DNA of 64,000 nucleotides, taken from assembly GCA_002706365.1 (NCBI GenBank), contig PALM01000020.1, positions 62,001 through 126,000 of the forward strand. Direction: 5' to 3'. Positions within the stretch are counted from its first letter, which is position 1. The number at the start of each line of letters is the position of its first letter. Below, piece by piece: positions 47,801 to 55,667 of the stretch. The notes beneath the pieces were generated by a model. It had not been told where the DNA came from. It saw nothing but the letters and a program-made list of their open reading frames with translations, and did no database searches. The position numbers and the translations under genes were made by a program. Origin of the DNA: Flavobacteriales bacterium. GTDB taxonomy: Bacteria; Bacteroidota; Bacteroidia; Flavobacteriales_E; Vicingaceae.

Positions 47801-48319
47801 AGTGTTTTTATAGGCAGAGATATCAATAAAAGCGTGCGGTAATCCTTGTCGACAAGGAGGAAGAACCCAACTGCCACAATCATCGGTACCTCTTGAAAGT
47901 ACTCTTTGCCATTGAACACCATCAAAGACATCCACTGTGAAGCTGTCGGATACGGCATTGACAACCTCTCTGAAATTGTAATCAAACTCTAAAAAGCTAA
48001 GGGTGTCACCGGAGTTGTCAAAAACAGGAGTGATCAGCTCGGCAGTATTGTTAGTTGAAGTACTTCCAAGGGCATCATCATCAAAATAGACTAATGCAGT
48101 TCCATCAATATTGTTATTGCCGGCATCATTGGTAGAAGCATCCGAACCAAAGGAGAAGGATTGAGTACCACTGATGGCGTTGTTTGTCCATGCAGGGGGC
48201 AATAATGAGTCATTGAAGTTTGCCTGGACGCGATAATTCTGTGCAGTGGAAAGTTGAATTAATAAAAGCAGAGAAAGGGCAAGAAGGCCATTCTTTAAGA
48301 GGGTCGACAATTTAATCAT
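44813..48319 (-). CDS. Large T9SS-secreted adhesin-like protein
   Basis: 1168 residues with signal peptide (LLKNGLLALSLLLLIQLSTAQ). Several MAM/jelly-roll-like modules alternate with CARDB-like modules: FDYNFREVVNAVSDSF with CQVRFRYHDGNDWAWYLGID; LVSIDSLRDGCTNSTANNLA; a second ISFRFVFRSDLNLNYEGVAI; and further modules to ~1080. The T9SS type-A tail is SLSVYPNPNNGQFTIEV plus GVYILRV. Likely surface-exposed. It is a paralogue of the frameshifted gene upstream (48312-51723) and overlaps its stop by eight bases, so they form one unit. Confidence 0.85.
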   Translation of the reverse strand: MIKLSTLLKNGLLALSLLLLIQLSTAQNYRVQANFNDSLLPPAWTNNAISGTQSFSFGSDASTNDAGNNNIDGTALVYFDDDALGSTSTNNTAELITPVFDNSGDTLSFLEFDYNFREVVNAVSDSFTVDVFDGVQWQRVLSRGTDDCGSWVLPPCRQGLPHAFIDISAYKNTQCQVRFRYHDGNDWAWYLGIDNVEIYEPLINELELVSIDSLRDGCTNSTANNLAVSIRNNGGNSLSNFNVSYSVNGSTPITETVTTTLNPNSSMGYVFSTALNTSAGTNNIIAYTDLTNDVDRSNDTNRIQLYRSAYQNLPFTDDFETPNQLWQIHGQNSSWQRGVPSGNLISTAASGQNAFVTNLSGNHNSNEISYLESPCFDLTNVANPLILSFKLNYRLENNVDKISIEYTTDGGNSYTPLGPHPNFIGQNWHSSQLPFWSGNTNGNWIRMTTLIDSINQASDISFRFVFRSDLNLNYEGVAIDDFQLIEQDSLDISISRIISPVAENNSDTFYCQTNNLSKIRFELQNIGYQTLDTIYCDYLFNNNVNLRDTIIRYVNTNETVELTSNISFDFSQNQSNHFRLICSVNSSVLTADDTIFSDTILTNPQNQNYSVPFIEDFDEELKGLTPITYPKWINYSGNFISNPAFKWELTGGRSAPIAAGPVSDYNIRSFQMTTGTFGANGFEANLVSPCIYIDSSLPDPTLKYAYQRYASNASSMGPLYIDIYNGSWQCIDTISGITHSSTYQVYSTASESLMAFKNQNIRIRFRAENRGTQSNTGIDLIRIYPNSLDENIANEVHDAFPIKYTNSPWECADSIPISMSIYNYLDTVILPNSLPLRYEVYGSQNTLIYQSPIEYNTDTIFTIDTTLIISSEYIHEFSNKLYIPQGGNYRITTSILINDINSKDDTASYYIGKSSSVLPFFENFDDPLYYYRDQYRCELWSDLFKYNWDFGGGRFYVNDTNYCGNLYKPYSGSGFLKGRFSTTTPCIDLSGHQNIDLEFYFQLGALPQNAKFYIYVIDLSLTSTNRILVDSIPHTQRQTSFLAPYLKKTVSLDNYAGKNIRIVLENQSYSTGLIDDIHVFDPTITSISKLQPHTHSLSVYPNPNNGQFTIEVPEELIGERYEIIDLSGKVLKNSNFKWSTENIQIEADKGVYILRVPGMGINQKVVVN

Positions 48320-49709
48320 AGAGGAGTAGCTTCTTGCTTAAATTAGAATTTGGTAATCTCAAAAGGTACAGACCCTTTGATAAGTCTAAGTTAAGCATCA
48401 TTCGATTGCGCAGCAACTTACTATGATATAGTATTTTACCCTGCAGATCCACAATTTCAAATCTTTCTCCAATCAACTCTTCCGGCACTTCAATAGTAAA
48501 TTGACCGTTGTTTAGATTCGGGTAGACAGAGAGAGAGTGATTGTGAGTGTGAGATTCTTCAATACCTACGGCAAGTGGGTCGAAGATCTTGAAGGCATCG
48601 ATGGCAGTATGACTAAATATGCCGCTACCTAAGGCCAATGATGAGTCAAGATAAAACCTGAATTGAGTGTTTGAACTCAAGTAAGGACTGATATCTATGG
48701 ATGAAAGCTGCCAGTTGGCGGTTTGTTGGGTATAATTGGTATCAACACGATCAATTAATATCCACTGTCCATTGTGTTCTACTTCAAGTTTTAAAATTCC
48801 CATTCGCTGTCCGTAAATCAAATATCGATGGTGCCAATACTCAACCTTTGCTTGATTGTATGCACTTAAGTCGAAACAAGGAGTATATAAATAATCAGCC
48901 GTAGTATCAGTGTGCGATATAAAAAACATTATTCCTGAACTATCTTTTGGATTCAATGGACCTGTGTCGGGAGCGCCTGTCATACCACTACTCCCGGAAT
49001 AAGTGCAAGATGAAGTGTCTGTTACTCGCCAAGAAGAAAAGCCAGTTGAATCTGAATTCCATCCACTAGTCGTTCTGTAATTATATTCATTTGGATTAAG
49101 ATTGTCACACTCTGTAAATAGGCCCTCAAAACTTTCGAAATAAGGAAGCTGATCGTGGCGATTGATGATTTCTTGGGAAATGGAATCCTCATAAATCATA
49201 CCGTTGAGCGAAAGTATAGCCTTGATCTTTATTTCTTGTTTGCCTATAAGTGACATATTTGGACGATGACTGAACACATATGTGGTATCTGAGTCGAGGG
49301 AATCTAGTCCCATTGGGAAGTGTTCGGTGGCAACCCTCACTCCATTGTGATAGAGCTCAAAACTTAGACTATCTCTATCGATTTGGTTTGCCGTGTACTT
49401 ACTCATATCGAAGCTTACTTCAGCCAAAGAACCAGATCTGCAATTGCTACTTTCTAACTTCAAATTAGAGATTATCAGTGGAGTAGTGTTAGTTTCTATT
49501 AATCTAACATTATCAAGAAAGGCCATGCTAGATGCTGAATTCCCCTCTATAGTTCGAAAGCGGATCTTGATATTTTGATCAGTAAAGTTTTTAAGGTCTA
49601 CAATTCTACTTTTCCAAATTGGACAATTCCTATAGGATGAGGAATCTTCTATTTTTTCTACATCCATTATCCATGAGTAACCATCATAAATATCAACCGA
49701 AAGACCCAT
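48312..49709 (-). CDS. C-terminal part of a frameshifted T9SS adhesin-like protein
   Basis: The 465-residue segment starts at an internal Met (MGLSVDIYDGYSW) and lacks a signal peptide. Reading further upstream in the same frame gives NSELTSPCLNLYNTKDVSLY, a clean continuation of the module, back to the A8 run at 49806-49813. The segment holds two MAM-like modules (NIKIRFRTIEGNSASS; AKVEYWHHRYLIYGQRMGIL) and a T9SS tail (SLSVYPNLNNGQFTIEV). The tail is nearly identical to that of the downstream paralogue (NNGQFTIEVPEELIGER). See the frameshift feature. Confidence 0.8.
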   Translation of the reverse strand: MGLSVDIYDGYSWIMDVEKIEDSSSYRNCPIWKSRIVDLKNFTDQNIKIRFRTIEGNSASSMAFLDNVRLIETNTTPLIISNLKLESSNCRSGSLAEVSFDMSKYTANQIDRDSLSFELYHNGVRVATEHFPMGLDSLDSDTTYVFSHRPNMSLIGKQEIKIKAILSLNGMIYEDSISQEIINRHDQLPYFESFEGLFTECDNLNPNEYNYRTTSGWNSDSTGFSSWRVTDTSSCTYSGSSGMTGAPDTGPLNPKDSSGIMFFISHTDTTADYLYTPCFDLSAYNQAKVEYWHHRYLIYGQRMGILKLEVEHNGQWILIDRVDTNYTQQTANWQLSSIDISPYLSSNTQFRFYLDSSLALGSGIFSHTAIDAFKIFDPLAVGIEESHTHNHSLSVYPNLNNGQFTIEVPEELIGERFEIVDLQGKILYHSKLLRNRMMLNLDLSKGLYLLRLPNSNLSKKLLLYD

Positions 49710-49797
49710 TTGTCCTACTATATCATAATGGAAGTAAAGGCTTACATCCTTGGTGTTGTAAAGATTTAGACAAGGACTTGTAAGCTCTGAATTTCGA

Positions 49798-51723
49798 TCA
49801 CATCGAAAAAAAATTGGTTGAATTATTACCAGTGCAGAAATAGCTTGGTCTCAATTCCCAAGAGTTAGATGATCGATTCCAGCCATTAATCAGATTTGCA
49901 TATAAGGGGAAAGCGTCAAAATCTTCTATAAAGGGTAAAGGGTTGTTCGTTGAACTTAGGTTCTGAATGAACTTATATGTGGTGTCATTAAGTGAAATAG
50001 AATCTCCATGGGTATTGATCCAGGCTCGAATTTGAATACTGCTTGATGTGATAAAGTTAAATTTCTTATCAAAACGGAATAAGCGTTTGATTCCAGCTCC
50101 TAAAGTGTCTTTTAATGAGTCTGTCAGTATTGTGCCACCATTCACTTGGTAATAGATCTTGGCTGAAGAAATAGGAGTATCATCTAGATTTTCAAGCTCT
50201 AGAAATACATAGGAACTATCTAAGCTACAACTCTGATTGATCGAAGGATATACAATCTCATTTAGCGACAAATCTTTGCTATCAATTGCACTTATAATTA
50301 GATTGTCAATAGCTACTCCTTCGAATTCACTTGAGAAGTCCGACTTCAATACGAAGCGAAACTGAATAAAAGAACTTTGTGGCAATCCTCTTATTGCTGT
50401 CGACACCTTTTGAAAGTTAGAGTCTAGATTGATTCCAGTGAAAACTTGGTTTGTCTTCTGGTTATACCAATTAGAAGTTCCAATAAGGCTGTCAGCTTCT
50501 AATTTTAGCCAATTATTGCCATTGTCGATAGAGTATTCCAGCCATAACTGATCAAAATTGTTTTCTAAGCGATATAAAAGATCAAAACTGATGCGAATGT
50601 CAGTTGTGCTCGATCCCAGAGAAATACAAGGAGAGTTGATGTATGAAAGCTCATTAGAATTGTAAGTTCCATTTAGATTAGTGCATAAAGACTTTGAACC
50701 ACCAAATGCTGTATCTAAAAAAGTTCCATTAGGCTTACCAATCTCCCAGCTTGGGTTATTTCCACTGATCTTCCACTTATTTGGATTGCTTTCAAAGTCT
50801 TCAAGCAAGGGCAAGGCTTGTGGGGTAGATTTATAATATGAGATCTGTAAAGTATCATTTGATCGATCCTGATCCAGGGTTAAATCAGTGAAAATATTTA
50901 GGCTATTCGTTGTGGGATTGAAGTTAAGAGGAGTAGGGAAGGTGATCCATGCTGAATCTCCAGGATTTAGAACAGATGAGAATGTGGTACTTACCACATT
51001 CGAATTATTCAGTTTATAAGCAATAGAGAAGTTTGATTGGGCAAGGCCTCCTGTATTAGATATTAATACCCTTAAGCTGTCATTTAAGCTACATGAATTT
51101 GAGAGTGAATGTATGCCAATTACGCTTAGATCATTATTGGGTATAGAGAATACGCTTACATTGTCAATTCCCACATACCATGCCCAATCGTTTCCATCTG
51201 TGTAGCGAAAACGTATTTGACAGTTAGTATTCTTAAAAGCACTAATATTAATACTTGCATGGGGAAAGCCGGCATTGCAAAGAATACTGCCCCATCGTCC
51301 ACAATCATCTGAAGCAATGATAAGCACATTTTGCCATTGAGAACCATCGAAGACATCAATTAAGAAGCTATCTGAAACTCCATTGAATGCTCTGAAGTTA
51401 TAGTCGAACTCCAATAGTATGATAGAGTCATTGCTATTGTTGAATACAGGACTTAAAAGCTCCACTGTATTATTTGTATTGCTTGCTCCCAAGGCGTCAT
51501 CATCAAAGAAGGCTAGGGAAGTACCATCAATATTGTTATTTCCAGGGTCCGTGGTTGAAGCATCTATACTAAAAGACCAATTGGTATTTCCTGAAATGAT
51601 TTTGCTTGTCCAGGCAGTAGGCAAAGAAGAGGTATTAAAGTCTTCATCCACATAGACCGTCTGAGATCTCGATTGAAAAATGAAAAAGAGGCTGAGTAGT
51701 AAAGTTGAGAGAAAGTAGCGCAT
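49798..51723 (-). CDS. N-terminal part of a frameshifted T9SS adhesin-like protein
   Basis: 641 residues with signal peptide (YFLSTLLLSLFFIFQSRSQ). The first module (FDYNFRAFNGVSDSFLIDVF; CQIRFRYTDGNDWAWYVGID) parallels the 44813-48319 paralogue position by position, as do the following CARDB-like and MAM-like modules. It ends abruptly at NNSTNFFSM in mid-module, without a sorting domain. Restoring one base in the A8 run joins it to the next segment, for a 1136-residue protein, close to the paralogue's 1168. Confidence 0.82.
   Translation of the reverse strand: MRYFLSTLLLSLFFIFQSRSQTVYVDEDFNTSSLPTAWTSKIISGNTNWSFSIDASTTDPGNNNIDGTSLAFFDDDALGASNTNNTVELLSPVFNNSNDSIILLEFDYNFRAFNGVSDSFLIDVFDGSQWQNVLIIASDDCGRWGSILCNAGFPHASINISAFKNTNCQIRFRYTDGNDWAWYVGIDNVSVFSIPNNDLSVIGIHSLSNSCSLNDSLRVLISNTGGLAQSNFSIAYKLNNSNVVSTTFSSVLNPGDSAWITFPTPLNFNPTTNSLNIFTDLTLDQDRSNDTLQISYYKSTPQALPLLEDFESNPNKWKISGNNPSWEIGKPNGTFLDTAFGGSKSLCTNLNGTYNSNELSYINSPCISLGSSTTDIRISFDLLYRLENNFDQLWLEYSIDNGNNWLKLEADSLIGTSNWYNQKTNQVFTGINLDSNFQKVSTAIRGLPQSSFIQFRFVLKSDFSSEFEGVAIDNLIISAIDSKDLSLNEIVYPSINQSCSLDSSYVFLELENLDDTPISSAKIYYQVNGGTILTDSLKDTLGAGIKRLFRFDKKFNFITSSSIQIRAWINTHGDSISLNDTTYKFIQNLSSTNNPLPFIEDFDAFPLYANLINGWNRSSNSWELRPSYFCTGNNSTNFFSM
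49806..49813 (-). other. Frameshift in an A8 homopolymer (T8 on the coding strand)
   Basis: With eight T the frame stops at TGA just downstream (49798-49800). With seven T it reads N-F-F-R-C-D-R-N-S-E-L-T-S-P-C and stays open to 48312. The total length 3412 becomes 3411, divisible by three. Causes could be sequencing error, a decaying gene or slippage-based phase variation. Confidence 0.85.
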
Positions 51724-51850
51724 CGGTGTTAGTAATTATACTATGGACGATATTCCAATAAATTGGTTGCCTTACTTAAAATAATCAAGTCCGAACTCTT
51801 CTTTTGAGTCTACTTTAGAATTAAAGTTTTAATATCTTCGAAAACAAAAA

Positions 51851-52312
51851 ATGGAATTGATAAACGAAGAACCAAACTATAACTATGGTGGATTTTGGAT
51901 CCGCTTTGTCGCTTACCTTATAGATAGCATTGTTCTATATTTCGCCTTTGCCATATTGACCTTTGCATTTACAGGTGATCTTTTCTATCAATCCAAGATC
52001 GATCCTACGGCCTTTGGAAAGGATTATTGGCTACTTACTTCTTCGAATTTCATTCTATCACTCCTTTATTTTGTAGGGATGGAGAGTTCTCGCTTCCAAG
52101 CTACTCTTGGCAAGCAGGTAATGGGACTAAAAGTGATCAATTCTGAAGGGGGAAGGCTATCCCAAGCCAATGCCCTTGGTAGATATTTGGGCAAGATCGT
52201 TTCAGCACTGATCCTTTTGATCGGTTATATCATGGCGGGATTTGATGCCAAGAAACAGGCCTTGCATGATAAGATTGCTGGGACTTATGTTATTCAAGAA
52301 TCTAGAACCTAG
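51851..52312 (+). CDS. RDD family membrane protein
   Basis: 153 residues with the RDD motif GFWIRFVAYLIDSIVL (R-x-x-x-x-x-x-D in the first helix), a second helix around LLTSSNFILSLLYFVGM and the conserved LGKQVMGLKVINSEGG with ALGRYLGKIVSALILLIGYI and KKQALHDKIAGTYVI. Proteins of this family occur in the inner membrane; some act as ion exchangers. The last residues (QESRT) are encoded by a CTAG heptamer array, which supplies the stop codon. A -7-like TATCTTCG lies 10 bases before the start. Confidence 0.9.
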   Translation: MELINEEPNYNYGGFWIRFVAYLIDSIVLYFAFAILTFAFTGDLFYQSKIDPTAFGKDYWLLTSSNFILSLLYFVGMESSRFQATLGKQVMGLKVINSEGGRLSQANALGRYLGKIVSALILLIGYIMAGFDAKKQALHDKIAGTYVIQESRT

Positions 52313-52338
52313 AGTCTAGAATCTAGACTCTCAAGTCT
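52297..52338. repeat. Heptamer array RRYCTAG over the RDD gene end
   Basis: AATCTAG AACCTAG AGTCTAG AATCTAG ACTCTCA AGTCTGT; the TAG of the second unit is the RDD stop codon. Confidence 0.85.
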
Positions 52339-52599
52339 GTGCTATGAATTGATAACTTTCTTTCCTCAGGCTTAATTACCTTGAATTATGATTGCGTGTT
52401 TCACATTTATGATGTTTCCCGCTGATCGCGAAGATAATAACCTTCATGAAGAAAATAAAGGTGGCTGATTTCGCGGATTTGCTTATTGTAAAATGATTGC
52501 AATTGATAGCAGAATGAGATCTGCGTAATCAATCACATCTAATACTAGTTGATTAGGTAGTTATCAGCGATATCTGCGGGAAAAGAATGAAGTAAATTA
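52339..52599. other. Spacer between RDD and mntD, no gene seen
   Basis: AT-rich, with scattered CGCTGAT / CGCGGATT / ATCTGCGGG phrases like those at 7878 and 9218, probably decayed repeats. Confidence 0.5.
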
Positions 52600-52633
52600 A
52601 TCTAGACTCTAGATTCTCATGTCTAGGTTCTCA
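52600..52633. repeat. Heptamer array at the 3' end of mntD
   Basis: AATCTAG ACTCTAG ATTCTCA TGTCTAG GTTCTCA. On the minus strand it encodes the last residues (ENLDMRI) and the stop of mntD. Confidence 0.8.
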
Positions 52634-53490
52634 ACCACCACTTTTCTTTCTCTACGCTTTCTAACAGCTGTTATTCCCCAAACAATCACAAACAACACTC
52701 CCGCAACCGTTGCCATAGCACCCGCGATGGAGCCATTGATCAAAACGGCTAGATAGTAGCCAAAGATTGAAGATAGCACAGCAAAGAGAGCTGTGAGCCA
52801 GAGCATCTGTTTTAGTTTGGTTGTGAGGAGGTAAGCTGTGGCCGGAGGGACGATCAAAAAGGCGACCACCAGAATGGCACCAACCGATTCGAATGAGATC
52901 ACTGTAGTCAGAGAAACCGAACTCATCAATAAATAGTGCCAAAATGCCACATTGATGCCCAATGCCGATGCATATTCCTCATTGAATGTAGTGAGGAAGA
53001 GTCCTTTGTATCCGCGTATGATGATCAATAATACCACAATCAACATCGCAGCTGATATCCAGAGTGTTCTTGGACCTATATTGAAATCGCCAATAAACCA
53101 AAGATCAAGCGGTACATAAGCAATCTCTCCGTAAAGCACACAGTCTTGATCAAGATCCACTTGTCCTGCAAATAAGGAGATCATAATAATTCCAATGGCA
53201 AATAACCAGGTAAATGTGATCCCAATTGAAGCGTCGATTTGAAGCTTGGCCTTTTTATAGAACAGCTCTATCAATAGGGTAGTGAGCACCCCTAAAGCTG
53301 CAGCTCCAATCAACATTGGTATGGTGCCTCGGGACCCTGAAAAGAGATAAGCAAGTACAATTCCCGGCAATACTGCATGTGATATGGCATCGCCAACCAT
53401 AGCCATCTTCCTCAATACTAGGAAGCTACCTAGTAAACCGCAGCTAATGGCGATAACACTACCGACTAATATGATCCAAAGTGCTTCCAT
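52609..53490 (-). CDS. mntD: Manganese/zinc ABC transporter permease MntD-type
   Basis: 293 residues of the ABC-3 permease family with about eight helices: ALWIILVGSVIAISCGLLGS, LRKMAMVGDAISHAVLPGIV (the conserved cytoplasmic G-D-A-x-S-H-x-x-L-P-G loop that contacts the ATPase), FESVGAILVVAFLIVPPATA. The length is close to that of Bacillus subtilis MntD. Together with MntC it forms the inner-membrane channel. The C-terminal ENLDMRI comes from a heptamer repeat. The start overlaps the mntC stop by one base. Confidence 0.9.
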   Translation of the reverse strand: MEALWIILVGSVIAISCGLLGSFLVLRKMAMVGDAISHAVLPGIVLAYLFSGSRGTIPMLIGAAALGVLTTLLIELFYKKAKLQIDASIGITFTWLFAIGIIMISLFAGQVDLDQDCVLYGEIAYVPLDLWFIGDFNIGPRTLWISAAMLIVVLLIIIRGYKGLFLTTFNEEYASALGINVAFWHYLLMSSVSLTTVISFESVGAILVVAFLIVPPATAYLLTTKLKQMLWLTALFAVLSSIFGYYLAVLINGSIAGAMATVAGVLFVIVWGITAVRKRRERKVVVENLDMRI

Positions 53491-54788
53491 TATTCTTGCG
53501 TTGGATAAGGTATTTTACTTGAGTGTGGATCTTCGGTCGGACGGTCGAGTTCGGCTGCCAATTGCGCTTCGATCTCCGGCGTAATAATGTGTTCAATGGC
53601 TTCCGCATCATTGTGTACATGATCCGGCTCTAACTTTAAGCGTTGGTTTAAGTAAAGCTCCCAAAGTCGGTGTAAACGAACTATTCGACTAGCTTCTTTA
53701 AATCCGTTTTTGGTAATGAACCAATCGCTACCGATCTTCCTGAGCAGGTTTCTTTTCTTCAATTTATGAAGCCCTCTATTCAAGTCGTAGGTTTTGAATC
53801 TTTCACTCTCTAGCAGTGTATCGTAACTTCTTGCTTCTTCAAAGTCGCCTTTCTCTTCACCTAGATGGTAAAAGAGTTTTAGGATGTTCTCGGTGAGGAT
53901 CTTGTCTTTGTTTTGCCAATAGACCTTGTATTTAGAGAATACCCCTCGTTTCGGCGCAAACCAGATCGATCCAATAGTCAATACTGAAAGCGCCATTACC
54001 ACCCATGGACCAGTAGGCATAGATGGAGCAATATAACTTACATAAGAGCCCAAAAAGCCAGAGATTGCTCCAAATGCTGAGGAAATGAGGATCATTATAC
54101 CCAAACGATCCGACCAGAACCGAGCTCCCGAGGCAGGCGTAATAAGCAAGGCCGCCATTAATACTACTCCTACGGCTTGTATGCCTACAGCGACAGCCAA
54201 AATGGTTATGGTGGAGAGCAAGAACTCCAGGAATTTAACCGGCAAGCCAATTACTTTGGCATAATCCGGATTGAAGCTAATGAGCTTGAATTCTTTGTAG
54301 AGCAATAGCACAACAATAACTAAGAAGATGCCTATGCCACTGAAGATCATGATATCATCCTTGGTAAGGGATGCCGCTTTTCCAAATAAAAATTTATCCA
54401 ATCCTGCTTGAGCGGCATTGCCCGAGTGTTGGATGGTAGTGAGAAGTAGAATTCCCAAACCAAAGAAGACAGAAAGTACAATACCAATAGCTGCATCACT
54501 CTTTAGTTTGGTGGTCCGACTGATCCCATCGATCATCAAGAGCGAGATCCAGCCGGAAATAATGGCTCCGATGATCAACCAGAGCGGATCCTTTTCACCA
54601 CTGATCATGAAGGACAAGCACACCCCGGGTAGAATGGAGTGGGCGATGGCATCACCTACCAAAGCTCGCTTCCTCAGGAATGAGAAGGAACCCACCATAG
54701 CAGCTGTAGCGCCCAATATCATGGTGCCAAGGACCACGAACTGTACATTCGGGTCTGAGAAACTGAGGAATTTTAGGGTGTCGTTCAT
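53490..54788 (-). CDS. mntC: Metal ABC permease fused to a DtxR-like domain (MntC/YtgCR type)
   Basis: 432 residues. Residues ~1-275 are an ABC-3 permease (LRKRALVGDAIAHSILPGVC loop, VGIQAVGVVLMAALLITPAS). From ~290 a DtxR/MntR-like winged helix and dimerisation segment follows (LTENILKLFYHLGEEKGDFE; RGLHKLKKRNLLRKIG; SRIVRLHRLWELYLNQRLKL; DAEAIEHIITPEIEAQLA). The latter mirrors MntR's RKHRLWEYFL and AEQLEHIQSAEL, keeping the His and the E-x-x-E/I-E-H ligands. Chlamydia YtgCR shows the same architecture. It could sense metal at the transporter. Confidence 0.9.
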   Translation of the reverse strand: MNDTLKFLSFSDPNVQFVVLGTMILGATAAMVGSFSFLRKRALVGDAIAHSILPGVCLSFMISGEKDPLWLIIGAIISGWISLLMIDGISRTTKLKSDAAIGIVLSVFFGLGILLLTTIQHSGNAAQAGLDKFLFGKAASLTKDDIMIFSGIGIFLVIVVLLLYKEFKLISFNPDYAKVIGLPVKFLEFLLSTITILAVAVGIQAVGVVLMAALLITPASGARFWSDRLGIMILISSAFGAISGFLGSYVSYIAPSMPTGPWVVMALSVLTIGSIWFAPKRGVFSKYKVYWQNKDKILTENILKLFYHLGEEKGDFEEARSYDTLLESERFKTYDLNRGLHKLKKRNLLRKIGSDWFITKNGFKEASRIVRLHRLWELYLNQRLKLEPDHVHNDAEAIEHIITPEIEAQLAAELDRPTEDPHSSKIPYPTQE

Positions 54789-54793
54789 TATTT

Positions 54794-54829
54794 TGAGAAC
54801 CTAGATTCTAGAACCTAGAGCCTAGACAG
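54794..54829. repeat. Heptamer array between mntB and mntC
   Basis: AACCTAG ATTCTAG AACCTAG AGCCTAG in the 102-base gap within the mnt operon, just upstream of the mntC start. Confidence 0.85.
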
Positions 54830-54890
54830 GGTGATTAATTTATTAAATCAAAACTTTAGTTCACTTTAGAGCATTTTAGCGCACTTCCAA

Positions 54891-55667
54891 CTATCGTTCA
54901 CGTATCGGGAAATCTCGTTCTCTCACCAATTCTCCAACCTTACTCAAGACATCCAACTTACCACCATAGGCTTCTTGAAGAAGGTCTTCTTTGAATATTT
55001 CTTCTTTCGGACCGGCAGCTACCATGCGGGTGTTGAGCAGTACGATCCAGTCGAAATAATCTTTTGCAGTTTGTAGATCGTGATGCACAACAATTACTGT
55101 CTTTCCTTCAGCTTTCATTTCCGAGAAAAGCTTGAGGATGGCTTCTTCTGTAGCAGCATCAACACCCACAAAAGGTTCATCCATTATATAAAGATCCGCT
55201 CCTTGAGCCAGTGATCTCGCAATAAATACCCTTTGTTGTTGTCCGCCCGAAAGCTGATTGATCTGGCGGTCGCTATACTCCAGCATATTCACTTTCTCAA
55301 GTGCTTCAGCAGCAATGTCACGGTCGGCCCGACGAATACCTTTGAATAGGTTGCTCGCTCTGTAGCGTCCCATTAAAACCACATCCATGACAGAAGCGGG
55401 GAAATCCCAATCCACTGATTCTCTTTGAGGTACATAGGATATCCTTTCGCGCACATCATCCAGATCCTTATCGAAGATCTTCACATATCCGCTGCTTGTT
55501 TTTACCAAACCCATAATGGCTTTGAGCAAAGTGGTCTTACCGGAGCCATTCGGACCGATAATCCCAATGATCTGACCGGCGGGTAATTCGAAATCGATAT
55601 TCCAAAGTACCGGTCTGCGGTTATAGCTAACCGTGAGGTTATGCGTTTCTAATGCAATTTCTTTCAT
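54891..55667 (-). CDS. mntB: Metal ABC transporter ATP-binding protein MntB-type
   Basis: 258 residues with Walker A GPNGSGKTTLLKAIMG, Q-loop YVPQRESVDWDFPASV, signature LSGGQQQRVFIARSLAQ, Walker B LYIMDEPFVGVDAAT and switch His VIVVHHDL. The Q-loop context with VDWDFP is typical for Mn/Zn transporters. It powers import through MntC/MntD. The ATG overlaps the mntA stop by four bases. Confidence 0.94.
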   Translation of the reverse strand: MKEIALETHNLTVSYNRRPVLWNIDFELPAGQIIGIIGPNGSGKTTLLKAIMGLVKTSSGYVKIFDKDLDDVRERISYVPQRESVDWDFPASVMDVVLMGRYRASNLFKGIRRADRDIAAEALEKVNMLEYSDRQINQLSGGQQQRVFIARSLAQGADLYIMDEPFVGVDAATEEAILKLFSEMKAEGKTVIVVHHDLQTAKDYFDWIVLLNTRMVAAGPKEEIFKEDLLQEAYGGKLDVLSKVGELVRERDFPIRER

